This document shows positions 25,560 through 33,545 of a stretch of DNA of 64,000 nt, piece by piece. The stretch spans positions 1-64,000 of the forward strand of contig NZ_PNMA01000003.1 in assembly GCF_013823385.1 (NCBI RefSeq). The letters are read 5' to 3'. The notes beneath the pieces were generated by a model that was given only the letters and a program-made list of their open reading frames with translations, did no database searches and was not told where the DNA came from. Numbering within the stretch: position 1 is the stretch's first letter; every line of letters begins with the position of its first letter. This DNA comes from Hyphomonas sp. Lineage in GTDB: Bacteria; Pseudomonadota; Alphaproteobacteria; Caulobacterales; Hyphomonadaceae. Both the position numbers and the translations under genes were made by a program.

Positions 25560-26303
25560 ATGGCTGAGTTCATGCCATATTGCGGCCCGCCGCCTGGGGC
25601 GGACACTCTGCTGGCCAACTGGAATCTTGATCCGCTCCCGGTATTCCTCGTGCTGCTGGTATTGACGGGCGGGCTCTATGCTCCGGGCGCAGTTGGCGTG
25701 CCCGCACGCCGCCCGGCCTATGCCACAGTCGCTGCGCTCGGCCTGGCGGCTGCGTTCATCTCGCCCCTGTGCGCGCTGACGGTCGCGCTTTTCTCGGCGC
25801 GCAGCCTGCATCATCTGCTGCTCCTCTGTCTCGTGGCCCCGGCGCTTGCGCTCGCCTTCCGCCAGATCCGCCTCCCCAATGGCGCCGGCGCCGCTGCCTT
25901 CGCAGCCATGTCTCTGGTTCTCTGGAGCTGGCACGTCCCTGCCATCTATTCGGCAGCCTGGAACAGCCACTTCGTCTACTGGGTCATGCAGTTCCTGCTG
26001 CTTGCCAGTGGCTTTGCGTTCTGGGTGTCAATCTTCAGGCTGGAAGGCGGCGCCGGCCACATCCGGGCCGCGCTCCTGCTCGCTGCCCTGGCCGGTCAGA
26101 TGGGCCTGATCGGCGCGATCCTCACCTTCTCCGGAAATATTCTTTATCCTGAGCATATATTCCTGACGGATGCATTCGGGCTCACTGCGCTCGGGGATCA
26201 GCAGCTTGCCGGGCTCGTGATGTGGGTGCCGGGCATGCTCCCCCTTGCGATCATCGCCGCAATGAGACTGCGCCGGGGCTGGCGGGAGGTCTCGGCCGCA
26301 TGA
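25560..26303 (+). CDS. ctaG: Cytochrome c oxidase assembly factor, CtaG (Caa3) type
   Basis: A 247-residue polytopic protein (six to seven helices) of the caa3-CtaG family PF09678. Conserved features: SPLCALTVALFSARSLHHLLLL, LWSWHVPAIYSAAWNS, and the C-terminal DQQLAGLVMWVPG. CtaG proteins of this family help build the CuB centre of haem-copper oxidases. First gene of the oxidase operon; its stop overlaps the next start (ATGA). Confidence 0.9.
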   Translation: MAEFMPYCGPPPGADTLLANWNLDPLPVFLVLLVLTGGLYAPGAVGVPARRPAYATVAALGLAAAFISPLCALTVALFSARSLHHLLLLCLVAPALALAFRQIRLPNGAGAAAFAAMSLVLWSWHVPAIYSAAWNSHFVYWVMQFLLLASGFAFWVSIFRLEGGAGHIRAALLLAALAGQMGLIGAILTFSGNILYPEHIFLTDAFGLTALGDQQLAGLVMWVPGMLPLAIIAAMRLRRGWREVSAA

Positions 26304-26806
26304 TCGCCCTGTTGAAAGCCGGGCACATCGCCTCGCTGTCGGTCTGGTGCGCCGGTCTTCTGGCCTTGCCCATCATCCTGCAGGTCTATGGCCGCCGCCG
26401 TGAAATCAGCACCCAGGCCGGCTTCACCGAGTTCCGTCTCCTGCTGCACGCCGGCTATACGCGCGTCGCCACGCCTGCTGCGGTTCTTGCCATCGCTTTC
26501 GGAACGGCTCTGATCGTGCTGCTCGAGCTGCGCGATGCCTGGCTGATGGCAAAGCTCGCTGTCGTCGCGCTCATGGTCCTGCTGCATGTCTGGCTCGGCC
26601 ACCTCATCCTCAAAACCGCCGAGGGCAGGGGCAGCTATCAGATGCCGTCGCCGGTCCTCGCGCTGCCAATCGGCCTCGTCCTCATCACGGTCGTTCTGCT
26701 GCTGGTTCTGGCCAAACCTGATCTGACACCCCTGCTTCATCAGTTGCCGGAGTTTCTGCAACAGCCTCAGGGCCGCGAATTGCCCCCTGATCTTGTCCCG
26801 ATATGA
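26300..26806 (+). CDS. CopD-like four-helix membrane protein
   Basis: A 168-residue membrane protein starting in an ATGA overlap with ctaG. Its helices (MIALLKAGHIASLSVWCAGLLALPIILQVYG, HAGYTRVATPAAVLAIAFGTALIVL, AKLAVVALMVLLHVWLG) place His residues at the membrane face, like CopD/HemJ-type proteins. It probably assists copper or haem delivery to the oxidase. Its end overlaps the convergent DUF2231 gene by 40 bp. Confidence 0.75.
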   Translation: MIALLKAGHIASLSVWCAGLLALPIILQVYGRRREISTQAGFTEFRLLLHAGYTRVATPAAVLAIAFGTALIVLLELRDAWLMAKLAVVALMVLLHVWLGHLILKTAEGRGSYQMPSPVLALPIGLVLITVVLLLVLAKPDLTPLLHQLPEFLQQPQGRELPPDLVPI

Positions 26807-27279
26807 TAGTCAAAGACGAGCTTGCCGCCATGCCACCCCGTCACCGTTGTCATTCCCGCAGCCAGAATGGATACCAGCAGCCCGCCGGGCAGCACCGCGC
26901 TTTCGGGCGCGCCGATGCGGATGATCCAGTTGGCGCTGAGAATGGCCAGCAGCATAACCGCCAGAATGAAATGGCTCCAGCTTGCCGTGCGGTTGCGGAT
27001 GCCGCGCACCAACAGCAACTCGGCCGTGCCGGTTATGCCCGCCGCCACGCCCATGAAGAACGCACCAAAGGCCGCATACCCCGCCGCGCGGGCCCAGAAT
27101 TCGTCGCCCGTCCACAGGAAAAGAAGGTCAGCGCCCAGAACACTCATCGTCAGGGCAATCGGAAAGGCCACCAGCATGGCGTGCAACGGGTGGCCGGAAA
27201 CGGCGATGCGCGATTCTGTCTCGTGCAGTCCGCGATGCTCCTCAATCGGATCGCTGAGTTTTTGTTGAAGTTCGTCCAT
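26767..27279 (-). CDS. DUF2231 membrane protein, antisense within the oxidase locus
   Basis: A 170-residue protein with four helices. SGHPLHAMLVAFPIALTM is the DUF2231 signature (HPLHxxLVxFPI), followed by AAGYAAFGAFFMGVAAGITG and VTGWHGGKLVFDYHIG. It lies on the opposite strand between copD-like and coxB and so breaks the rightward operon. DUF2231 proteins often accompany cytochromes and may bind haem; function not established. Confidence 0.85.
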   Translation of the reverse strand: MDELQQKLSDPIEEHRGLHETESRIAVSGHPLHAMLVAFPIALTMSVLGADLLFLWTGDEFWARAAGYAAFGAFFMGVAAGITGTAELLLVRGIRNRTASWSHFILAVMLLAILSANWIIRIGAPESAVLPGGLLVSILAAGMTTVTGWHGGKLVFDYHIGTRSGGNSRP

Positions 27280-27300
27280 TGCGCGCCCCTGTCTTGTAGG

Positions 27301-27987
27301 ATGATGTCGATACTCAAGCGCATGGCGGCCGTATCGGTTCCCTTATTTGCGGCGCAGGCCTGCGCAGCGCCCCTGTCTACCCTTGATCCAGCCGGCCCAT
27401 CGGCCGAGGCGATTGCCTGGCTCTGGTGGGTGTTCCTCGCCGGCGCAGGCGGGCTGACCCTATTCGTCATGGCTCTGCTCGCGCTCTCCTTCGGCGCCCC
27501 CCGCGCCGTCTCGGAGCGGCGCTGGACCTGGGGCCTCGGCGTCTGGTTTTCCCTCGCGATACTCAGCGCCATGCTGGTCGCCGGCGTCGCCGTCGGAGAG
27601 CGTCTTCTGCCGAGGGACACAGCCCTGGAAGTTCGCGCCCACGCCCAGCAATGGAGCTGGACCTTCACCCATCCCGGCCCGGACGGCACCGTGATCGAGA
27701 CCGGCCGCGATCTTCACATCCCTGCGGGACAGCCTGTCGACGTGCGGATAACCTCCGCAGACGTCATTCATTCCTTCTGGGTTCCGCGTCTGGCCGGAAA
27801 GATGGATGCCATTCCAGGCCGGGAGAATGTCCTGCGCCTCCAGGCGGCCAGCCCCGGCATCTATGAAGGCCGGTGCGCGGAGTTCTGCGGCATCGGCTAC
27901 GCCACACATCGCTTCCGCGTTATCGCCCACGATCCGGCAGACTGGCCAGCCAGCGTGCCGGCGCAGGCGGAGGAGGCGCCTGAATGA
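27301..27987 (+). CDS. coxB: Cytochrome c oxidase subunit II with altered CuA site
   Basis: A 228-residue protein: signal peptide, two helices (IAWLWWVFLAGAGGLTLFVM and WGLGVWFSLAILSAMLVAGVAV), then a cupredoxin domain (QQWSWTF, DVIHSFWVPRLAGKMDAIPG). The CuA loop reads CAEFCGIGYATHRF. The two Cys and the first His (DVIH) are present, but the canonical His after the second Cys is Tyr and the canonical Met is His. Electron entry may therefore use a modified CuA centre. Start at 27301 or the adjacent ATG at 27304. It overlaps the subunit I gene by ATGA. Confidence 0.88.
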   Translation: MMSILKRMAAVSVPLFAAQACAAPLSTLDPAGPSAEAIAWLWWVFLAGAGGLTLFVMALLALSFGAPRAVSERRWTWGLGVWFSLAILSAMLVAGVAVGERLLPRDTALEVRAHAQQWSWTFTHPGPDGTVIETGRDLHIPAGQPVDVRITSADVIHSFWVPRLAGKMDAIPGRENVLRLQAASPGIYEGRCAEFCGIGYATHRFRVIAHDPADWPASVPAQAEEAPE

Positions 27988-30530
27988 CCGAAAATTCCAT
28001 GCCCCCCGCAGACCACCTGGCAAATCCCCCGCAACCGGCGCTCCGCCTTCACCGCGAGCTCACCCGCGTCTGGAGTAACGCACCGGGCATCCGCGGCGTG
28101 TTCACCGCTGTGAACCATTCCACCATCGGCCTGCGCTTCATGTGTACGGCGCTCATCTTCTTCGGCATCGGCGGCCTCCTCGCCATGCTCATCCGTACAC
28201 AGCTGGCCACCCGCAAGGGCGCCTTCCTCGATACCGAAATCTACAACCAGATATTCACGATGCATGGCAGCATCATGATGTTCCTGTTTGCCATCCCGAT
28301 GCTGGAAGGGCTGGCGATGTATCTCCTGCCCAAGATGCTGGGAACGCGGGATATGGCCTTTCCGCGCCTGTCGGCCTTCGGCTACTGGTGCTACCTGTTC
28401 GGCGGGTTGATCCTCATCGGCGCGCTGCTGATGGGCGTCGCCCCGCGGGACGGATGGTTCATGTACACCCCGCTCTCGGGCAGCACCTATTCGCCCGGCA
28501 TCAATGCTGATGTCTGGCTGCTGGGCGTTACCTTCGTCGAGATTTCCGCGCTCGCGGCCGCCGTTGAAATCACGGTGACCATCCTGCGCATGCGGGCGCC
28601 CGGCATGAAGCTCACCCAGATGCCGCTGTTTGCCTGGTACATACTCGGCGCGGCCGTCATGATGCTGGCGGGCTTCCCGCCGCTGATCCTCGGCTCGGTC
28701 CTCTTGGAGATCGAGCGCGCCTTCGGCTGGCCTTTCTTCGATCCTGAGCGCGGCGGCGATCCCTTGCTCTGGCAGCACCTTTTCTGGCTGTTCGGGCATC
28801 CCGAAGTCTACATCATCTTCCTGCCCGCCGCCGGGATCCTGTCTACGGTCATCCCCGTCCTCAGCCGTACACGGATCCTCGGATATGGCGCCATCGTCGC
28901 CTCCATCCTGGGCCTCGTATTCCTCAGCTTCGGCCTCTGGGTGCACCATATGTTTGCCGTCGGCATTCCGCATATGGCGCTGGCCTTCTTTTCTGCCGCG
29001 TCTCTGCTGGTCGCCGTGCCGACAGCCGTTCAGGTCTTCGCCTGGATCGGCACAATGTGGAAAGGCAGGCCCCAGCTGAAGCTGCCGATGCTTTATATCC
29101 TCGGCTTCTTCTTCACCTTCGTCATGGGCGGCCTGACCGGGGTGATGCTCGCCATCGTGCCTTTCAACTGGCAGGCTCATGACACGGCCTTTGTCACCGC
29201 GCATCTCCACTATGTTCTGATCGGCGGATTTGTGTTCCCGATGATGGCCGGCCTTGCCTACTGGCTGCCGATGATTTCTGGCCGCCGGCGTATCAAGGGC
29301 CTCGGTGAACTGGCTTTCTGGACCATTCTGGTCGGATTTCACGGCACCTTCTTCATCATGCACCTCACGGGGCTCGTCGGTATGCCGCGCCGGATTGATG
29401 TCTATCCGGATCATCCGGAATGGGAGATGCTGAACCTCGTCTCCTCGGTGTTCAGCTTCGTCATGACCTTCGGATTTGCGCTGTTCGCGCTGGATTGCAT
29501 CCTTCAGGCATGGCTCGGAAAACACGCGCGCAGGGATCCCTGGAAAGCGCCAACGCTTGACTGGGCAATGGCCTTGCCACCGCCTGCCTATAATTTTGCC
29601 TCCCTCCCGCGCCCCGATATGACCGGCAGCGAATATGCAGGGGGCGCCGAAGTGGCCCTCACTCTGGCGCGCGGGGAAGGCGTTCTGCCGGGCGCCCCGC
29701 GCGGGCATCGGGAAGTTCTGGTCACGGGCATAGGGCACGCAAGCCCGCAGCATGTCGCCATCCTGCCCGCGAATACGGCGCTGCCCATCCAGTTCGCGGC
29801 CTCCATCGGCGTCTTTGTGCTGATGATGTTGTTCGGCCTCTACTATGTGGCGCTGGCCGCCTTGCTTCCGGTCCTCTGGTTTGCCTGGCGCTGGGCACGC
29901 GCCCTTGTGCCCGCTGGAAGCGTCCCGCCAGTGGAAATCGCGCCCGGCCTCCAGCTGCCAACCCATTACGATAGTGCCGCTACGCTCACCGGCAGCGGCC
30001 TGGCATGTTTTCTGTTCGCCAACGGAACATTTTTCGCTTCGCTGATATTCGGCCTCGCCTTCATCACGCTCGTGTCGCCCGGTCCGGCGCCGCCGCCTCT
30101 GGAAGGGCAGGCTGCTGTATCTGCCATGCTGATCGCCGGCGGGCTGCTGGCGGCGGCTCTGGCATCTCTTGTGCCCGGCCGCGCGCTGAAAGAGGTCTCG
30201 GAGGCCGGAAGTCCGCTGCGCCTGATCGCCTTTGGGCTCGCCGCAAATCTCGCCGCCCTGGCGGCGCTCGCCGGTCTCGCCATCTGGCAACTCGGCGATC
30301 CCCGGGTTCACGCGCAGACTGCAGTTCGCGCGGCCCTGCTGGGCTATGTGGCGCTCCAGCTGTTCATCACCGCCATCTTTGCCGCGTTTGCCCTGGATCA
30401 GGCCCGGCGGGGGGAACTCGCCGCCGGCCATCTCGGCGCGCTCCGCCACTGGAACCTCTGGCAAGGCTACACGCTCGCCATCGGCGCTATCTCGGCAGCG
30501 GTCATCTGGGCGCAGGTGCTCAGCCAATGA
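27984..30530 (+). CDS. Fused cytochrome c oxidase subunits I and III
   Basis: An 848-residue inner-membrane protein. Residues to about 560 form subunit I: TMHGSIMMF (haem a ligand), GHPEVYI (CuB His and crosslinked Tyr), WVHHMF (CuB His pair), HDTAFVTAHLHYVL (haem ligands; the usual HDTYYVVAHFHYV has Tyr where this has Phe). After a linker the C-terminal part has about five to seven helices with TFFASLIFGLAFITLV and ALRHWNLWQGYTLAIGAIS, consistent with a divergent subunit III. Fusion of I and III is known in caa3-like oxidases. It reduces O2 and pumps protons. Confidence 0.92.
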   Translation: MTENSMPPADHLANPPQPALRLHRELTRVWSNAPGIRGVFTAVNHSTIGLRFMCTALIFFGIGGLLAMLIRTQLATRKGAFLDTEIYNQIFTMHGSIMMFLFAIPMLEGLAMYLLPKMLGTRDMAFPRLSAFGYWCYLFGGLILIGALLMGVAPRDGWFMYTPLSGSTYSPGINADVWLLGVTFVEISALAAAVEITVTILRMRAPGMKLTQMPLFAWYILGAAVMMLAGFPPLILGSVLLEIERAFGWPFFDPERGGDPLLWQHLFWLFGHPEVYIIFLPAAGILSTVIPVLSRTRILGYGAIVASILGLVFLSFGLWVHHMFAVGIPHMALAFFSAASLLVAVPTAVQVFAWIGTMWKGRPQLKLPMLYILGFFFTFVMGGLTGVMLAIVPFNWQAHDTAFVTAHLHYVLIGGFVFPMMAGLAYWLPMISGRRRIKGLGELAFWTILVGFHGTFFIMHLTGLVGMPRRIDVYPDHPEWEMLNLVSSVFSFVMTFGFALFALDCILQAWLGKHARRDPWKAPTLDWAMALPPPAYNFASLPRPDMTGSEYAGGAEVALTLARGEGVLPGAPRGHREVLVTGIGHASPQHVAILPANTALPIQFAASIGVFVLMMLFGLYYVALAALLPVLWFAWRWARALVPAGSVPPVEIAPGLQLPTHYDSAATLTGSGLACFLFANGTFFASLIFGLAFITLVSPGPAPPPLEGQAAVSAMLIAGGLLAAALASLVPGRALKEVSEAGSPLRLIAFGLAANLAALAALAGLAIWQLGDPRVHAQTAVRAALLGYVALQLFITAIFAAFALDQARRGELAAGHLGALRHWNLWQGYTLAIGAISAAVIWAQVLSQ

Positions 30531-30847
30531 AGGGCAGGGGGCTTCTCTGGCTTGGCCTCGTCGCGCTCGGCCCCGCCATCTGGGCGGCGGCCTTCACCCT
30601 GGTATACGCCCTCCACGGCGCAGGGTGCGCCGCAGGGTGGGCGGGAATTGACGCTGGCCCCGTCAGCCTTCACCGCCTCCTGATGCTGCTCGGCTGGCTG
30701 GCCGGTATCACGGCGGGCGGCTGGCTTCTGCTGCGCCTGCCTGCCGGCAAGGATCGGGAGACATGGCTCCCCCGCGCCGGCGCGCTGATCGGCCTCTTCG
30801 CGACGCTGTTCACCCTGGTGCCCGTCCTGTTCGCCAGCAGCTGCTGA
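30527..30847 (+). CDS. Small membrane protein of the oxidase operon
   Basis: A 106-residue protein starting in an ATGA overlap with the coxA-coxC fusion, with three helices (LLWLGLVALGPAIWAAAFTL, LHRLLMLLGWLAGITAGGWL, ALIGLFATLFTLVPVLF) and cysteines in GAGCAAGW and at the C-terminus. Small proteins of this kind often end caa3-type operons; function unknown. Confidence 0.7.
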   Translation: MKGRGLLWLGLVALGPAIWAAAFTLVYALHGAGCAAGWAGIDAGPVSLHRLLMLLGWLAGITAGGWLLLRLPAGKDRETWLPRAGALIGLFATLFTLVPVLFASSC

Positions 30848-30915
30848 TGTTTTTGGGGCAGGGCGTCCCTTGGAGGCAATCTGCGTCCGTCTGAGGTCCT
30901 GTTTTGGCAGGGAAT

Positions 30916-30960
30916 TGTCCCGTGCTGTCCGGAAGTGTCCGAAATTGTCCGGATTTGTCC
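30916..30960. repeat. Five TGTCC direct repeats with exact 10-bp period
   Basis: TGTCC occurs at 30916, 30926, 30936, 30946 and 30956, always 10 bp apart, with GGAA/CGAA-like spacers. It lies in the gap between two convergent transcription units, so it is not an obvious promoter element. Confidence 0.75.
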
Positions 30961-30983
30961 ATCGCCTGACCGCGCCTGGCGCC

Positions 30984-31016
30984 AAAAGAAATCCCGCCAG
31001 CGGGGGCTGGCGGGAT
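30984..31016 (-). terminator. Rho-independent terminator of the TonB-receptor gene
   Basis: Perfect 11-bp stem ATCCCGCCAGC / GCTGGCGGGAT with a 4-base loop (30991-31016), followed on the minus strand by TTTCTTTT. It starts about 60 bp after the stop of the leftward receptor gene. Confidence 0.8.
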
Positions 31017-31074
31017 AGGTATCCGTCCGCAGAGGTCTGCCTTCAATTCCGAAGGCAGACCCATTTGCGGCTGG

Positions 31075-33183
31075 TTATTCTGAGAGAACCCGCAGCCTCA
31101 CGCCGATCGTGCGCGGCGTTGGGCCAGAACCGGAAAGAGGACCATTGGTGCCCAGGAATGTCGGGCCACGCTCGTCACCCAGGTTGTTTCCAATTACCGC
31201 AAATTCATACCGTTCAAACCGCAGACCCAGGGTCATGTTGACGACGTCATAGGGATTTGCGGTCAACCCGTTTGCCTGCAGGCGATCGCCCGAATGGCTG
31301 AACCCGATATTGCCAAAGCCGGTAATGTCGTTGCCCAGATCGCGGTTGTAGTTGATGTCGAACCGGTAGTTCTGGTCCAGCGTGTTCACGAGGCGCGAGC
31401 CAGGCCGGAACATCGGCAGGGCCGCCTGAACGACCGGATCGACGGTATCGTATTTGCTGTCATTGAAGTTACCCACAGCCCCAAGGCTCAGGCCCTCAAT
31501 CGGCGTATCCCAACGGATTTCAAGGTCCACACCCTTCGTGGTGGCGTCGCCGAAATTGGTGAAGCCGTTCACATCGGCAATCGCGCCGGGGGTGTTGGTC
31601 TGGAGGTTGGTGTACTCCAGCTGATACAGGTTCAGACCAAAATTGAGACCGAGCTCACGGCTGCGCCATTTGAGGCCGAATTCGTAGTTCTTGGACGATT
31701 CAGGGTCCAGAGCCACATCCGTTGGAATGCCTGCATCCACAAGGGATTGAACCTGCACGCGCGACTGCACGATACCGGGACGGAAGCCGGTTGCCGCCGA
31801 TACAAACATCGTCAGATCGTCGGTGGGAAGATAGGAAATATTGACCCGCCAGGTGGTCACTTCCTCTTCGGTCGGGATCGATGAGGTCGCGTCTTCAAAT
31901 GTGCGCGTGTCGTAATATTGGCGCAGGCCCACCAGAGGCACAACCTTGCCCCCGAACAGCTCATAGCTGACTTCACCGAATACGGCGAAGTTCTCAGTCA
32001 GCGTATTGTTGTCTGCATTGATCACGATCACTGGCAGGGTCAGCGTGTTGAACTGAGGGCCCTCACCATCCTGATAGGCTGCGCCAATGAGCCAGTGCAG
32101 GGGGCCGTCCCCGTTGGAGTTTGCCCGCACTTCCTGCGAGAACAGTTTCGGGCCGAACTGGCTGGAGAACGATCCGGCCGGAGAAAGCGGGATGTTGATC
32201 CCGAAATCGCCTTCCAGATGGCTGGTCGCGCTGGTGATGGAGAACTTGTCGAAATCCACCGTGCCTGTCAGGCTCATCAGGGTGAAGTCCCCGTTGCTGA
32301 AGCCTTTCTGCCCGGCGGTGTTCTGGAAGTAGGGCGGGTTCACGGATGCCGTGAAGCCGGTGAAGTCCTGCCTCGGCTGGAAGTTCCAGTACTGCGCGCG
32401 AAGGGTCACGTTGTCCGCAGGCTTGTACATGGCCACGATGCGATAATCGTCATTCTTCGCGCCGTTCACATCCTCTTCGTCCGGAGTGCCATCATAGGGG
32501 CCATAATAGGCGTCAGCCCAGCCCGGATTGCGCGAATGACCGCCGCTGACGCGGATGGCGAGCTTGTCCTTGATGATCGGCACGGAAAGCGCGCCGGCCA
32601 GACCGTAATTGTAGTCTTCTGCGCCTCTCGTCCGCGAGGTTTCTGCTTCGGCAGAATACTCAACCTTTTCGAGGTTGGGGTCGCGCGTGTGGAAAATGAA
32701 AACACCGCCGGAAGAGCCCTGACCATACAGCGTGCCCTGCGGGCCGCGCAGAACCTCCACGCGCTCCATGTCCAGGAAACGCACCGGAGGGGCGATGCCG
32801 AAATTCGGCACCACAAAAGGAACATCATCGAGATAGTACCCGATCGGCGAATCACCGTTGCTGCTCACGGCGCCGCGGAGATTGTAGATACGGGAACTGA
32901 CCGACTGGCGGAACCCTTCAAAGGCGCCAGGGACGGTCGATACAAGATCGTCGACCGTGGTGATGTTACGCACCTTCATCTCTTCCCCGGAGAACGCCTG
33001 AATGGCGAGGGGGACGGACTGGAGTTCCTGCGCCCCGGTTTTGGACGCCGTGACGGTGACTGTACCGAGCGCGTATTCTTTGTCTGTTGATGGGGACTCT
33101 TCCGATTGGGCGTTGGCAGTGCCGGCAGCCACGGAAAGAGCGAGAATCAGCGAGATCGCTGAAGCGTTGCGGAAACGATGCAT
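31075..33183 (-). CDS. TonB-dependent outer-membrane receptor
   Basis: A 702-residue protein: signal peptide cleaved at ANA-QSEE, TonB box-like region (ALGTVTVTASKTG), plug domain (SVPLAIQAFSGEEMKVRNITTVDDL, VEVLRGPQGTLYGQGSSGG) and a beta-barrel ending TPRTIGVRLRVLSE. No FecA-type signalling extension. It imports a bulky nutrient using TonB energy. A LacI-type palindrome (33217-33230) lies about 35 bp upstream, between TTGACG and a TGTATA/TATAGT -10 region, tying it to the sugar-ester regulon. RBS GGGAGGAAG before the ATG. Ligand inferred to be an acylated oligosaccharide. Confidence 0.93.
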   Translation of the reverse strand: MHRFRNASAISLILALSVAAGTANAQSEESPSTDKEYALGTVTVTASKTGAQELQSVPLAIQAFSGEEMKVRNITTVDDLVSTVPGAFEGFRQSVSSRIYNLRGAVSSNGDSPIGYYLDDVPFVVPNFGIAPPVRFLDMERVEVLRGPQGTLYGQGSSGGVFIFHTRDPNLEKVEYSAEAETSRTRGAEDYNYGLAGALSVPIIKDKLAIRVSGGHSRNPGWADAYYGPYDGTPDEEDVNGAKNDDYRIVAMYKPADNVTLRAQYWNFQPRQDFTGFTASVNPPYFQNTAGQKGFSNGDFTLMSLTGTVDFDKFSITSATSHLEGDFGINIPLSPAGSFSSQFGPKLFSQEVRANSNGDGPLHWLIGAAYQDGEGPQFNTLTLPVIVINADNNTLTENFAVFGEVSYELFGGKVVPLVGLRQYYDTRTFEDATSSIPTEEEVTTWRVNISYLPTDDLTMFVSAATGFRPGIVQSRVQVQSLVDAGIPTDVALDPESSKNYEFGLKWRSRELGLNFGLNLYQLEYTNLQTNTPGAIADVNGFTNFGDATTKGVDLEIRWDTPIEGLSLGAVGNFNDSKYDTVDPVVQAALPMFRPGSRLVNTLDQNYRFDINYNRDLGNDITGFGNIGFSHSGDRLQANGLTANPYDVVNMTLGLRFERYEFAVIGNNLGDERGPTFLGTNGPLSGSGPTPRTIGVRLRVLSE

Positions 33184-33216
33184 TACTTCCTCCCAGAAGT
33201 CATTTTTTCAGAACTA

Positions 33217-33230
33217 TACAAACGTTTGCA
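33217..33230. promoter_or_regulatory. LacI-type operator, site 1 (TonB receptor promoter)
   Basis: TACAAACGTTTGCA, core CAAACGTTTG. On the receptor strand it lies between a TTGACG -35 and the -10 region, ideal for repression. Confidence 0.8.
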
Positions 33231-33507
33231 TAGCGCGCTCGTCAAGCTATTCCAAGATGGCACAGCAAATAAACTGACCTGAGTGTGGCATTTGTATCTG
33301 TTGCCCCGTGACAGGGCTGTCTCTCATGTTTTCCGGCGCCCGCAGACCGCCGGTGCTAAGCCTCATCTGCGAATATTATGGCGCAGTGCAGCAATAGATA
33401 TGCTGCCGGGCGCAGGATCAGGGAACGGATCATCCCTCGCGAGAGCGCAAAACGGACTCAGGCACGGTCTCCGGCTTGCCTTGTGACGGCAACGCCCTTA
33501 CGCGTTT

Positions 33508-33521
33508 TGCAAACGGTTGTA
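33508..33521. promoter_or_regulatory. LacI-type operator, site 2 (ceramidase-like gene)
   Basis: TGCAAACGGTTGTA, 25 bp before the TTG start of the ceramidase-like gene and abutting a TAATAA -10 candidate (33520-33525). Confidence 0.75.
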
Positions 33522-33545
33522 ATAATTCCGATCTGGGAGGCTCAT

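Noticed and set aside
26803-27300. 166-residue N-terminal extension of coxB
   Set aside because: Antisense to DUF2231; the subunit II signal peptide starts at 27301.
27897-30527. 876-codon open frame on the minus strand
   Set aside because: Antisense to the oxidase subunit genes; composition is Gln/His/Arg-rich, typical of a GC-driven shadow, with no domain.
31918-33090. 390-codon open frame on the plus strand
   Set aside because: Antisense to the TonB receptor, which has clear domains; no features of its own.
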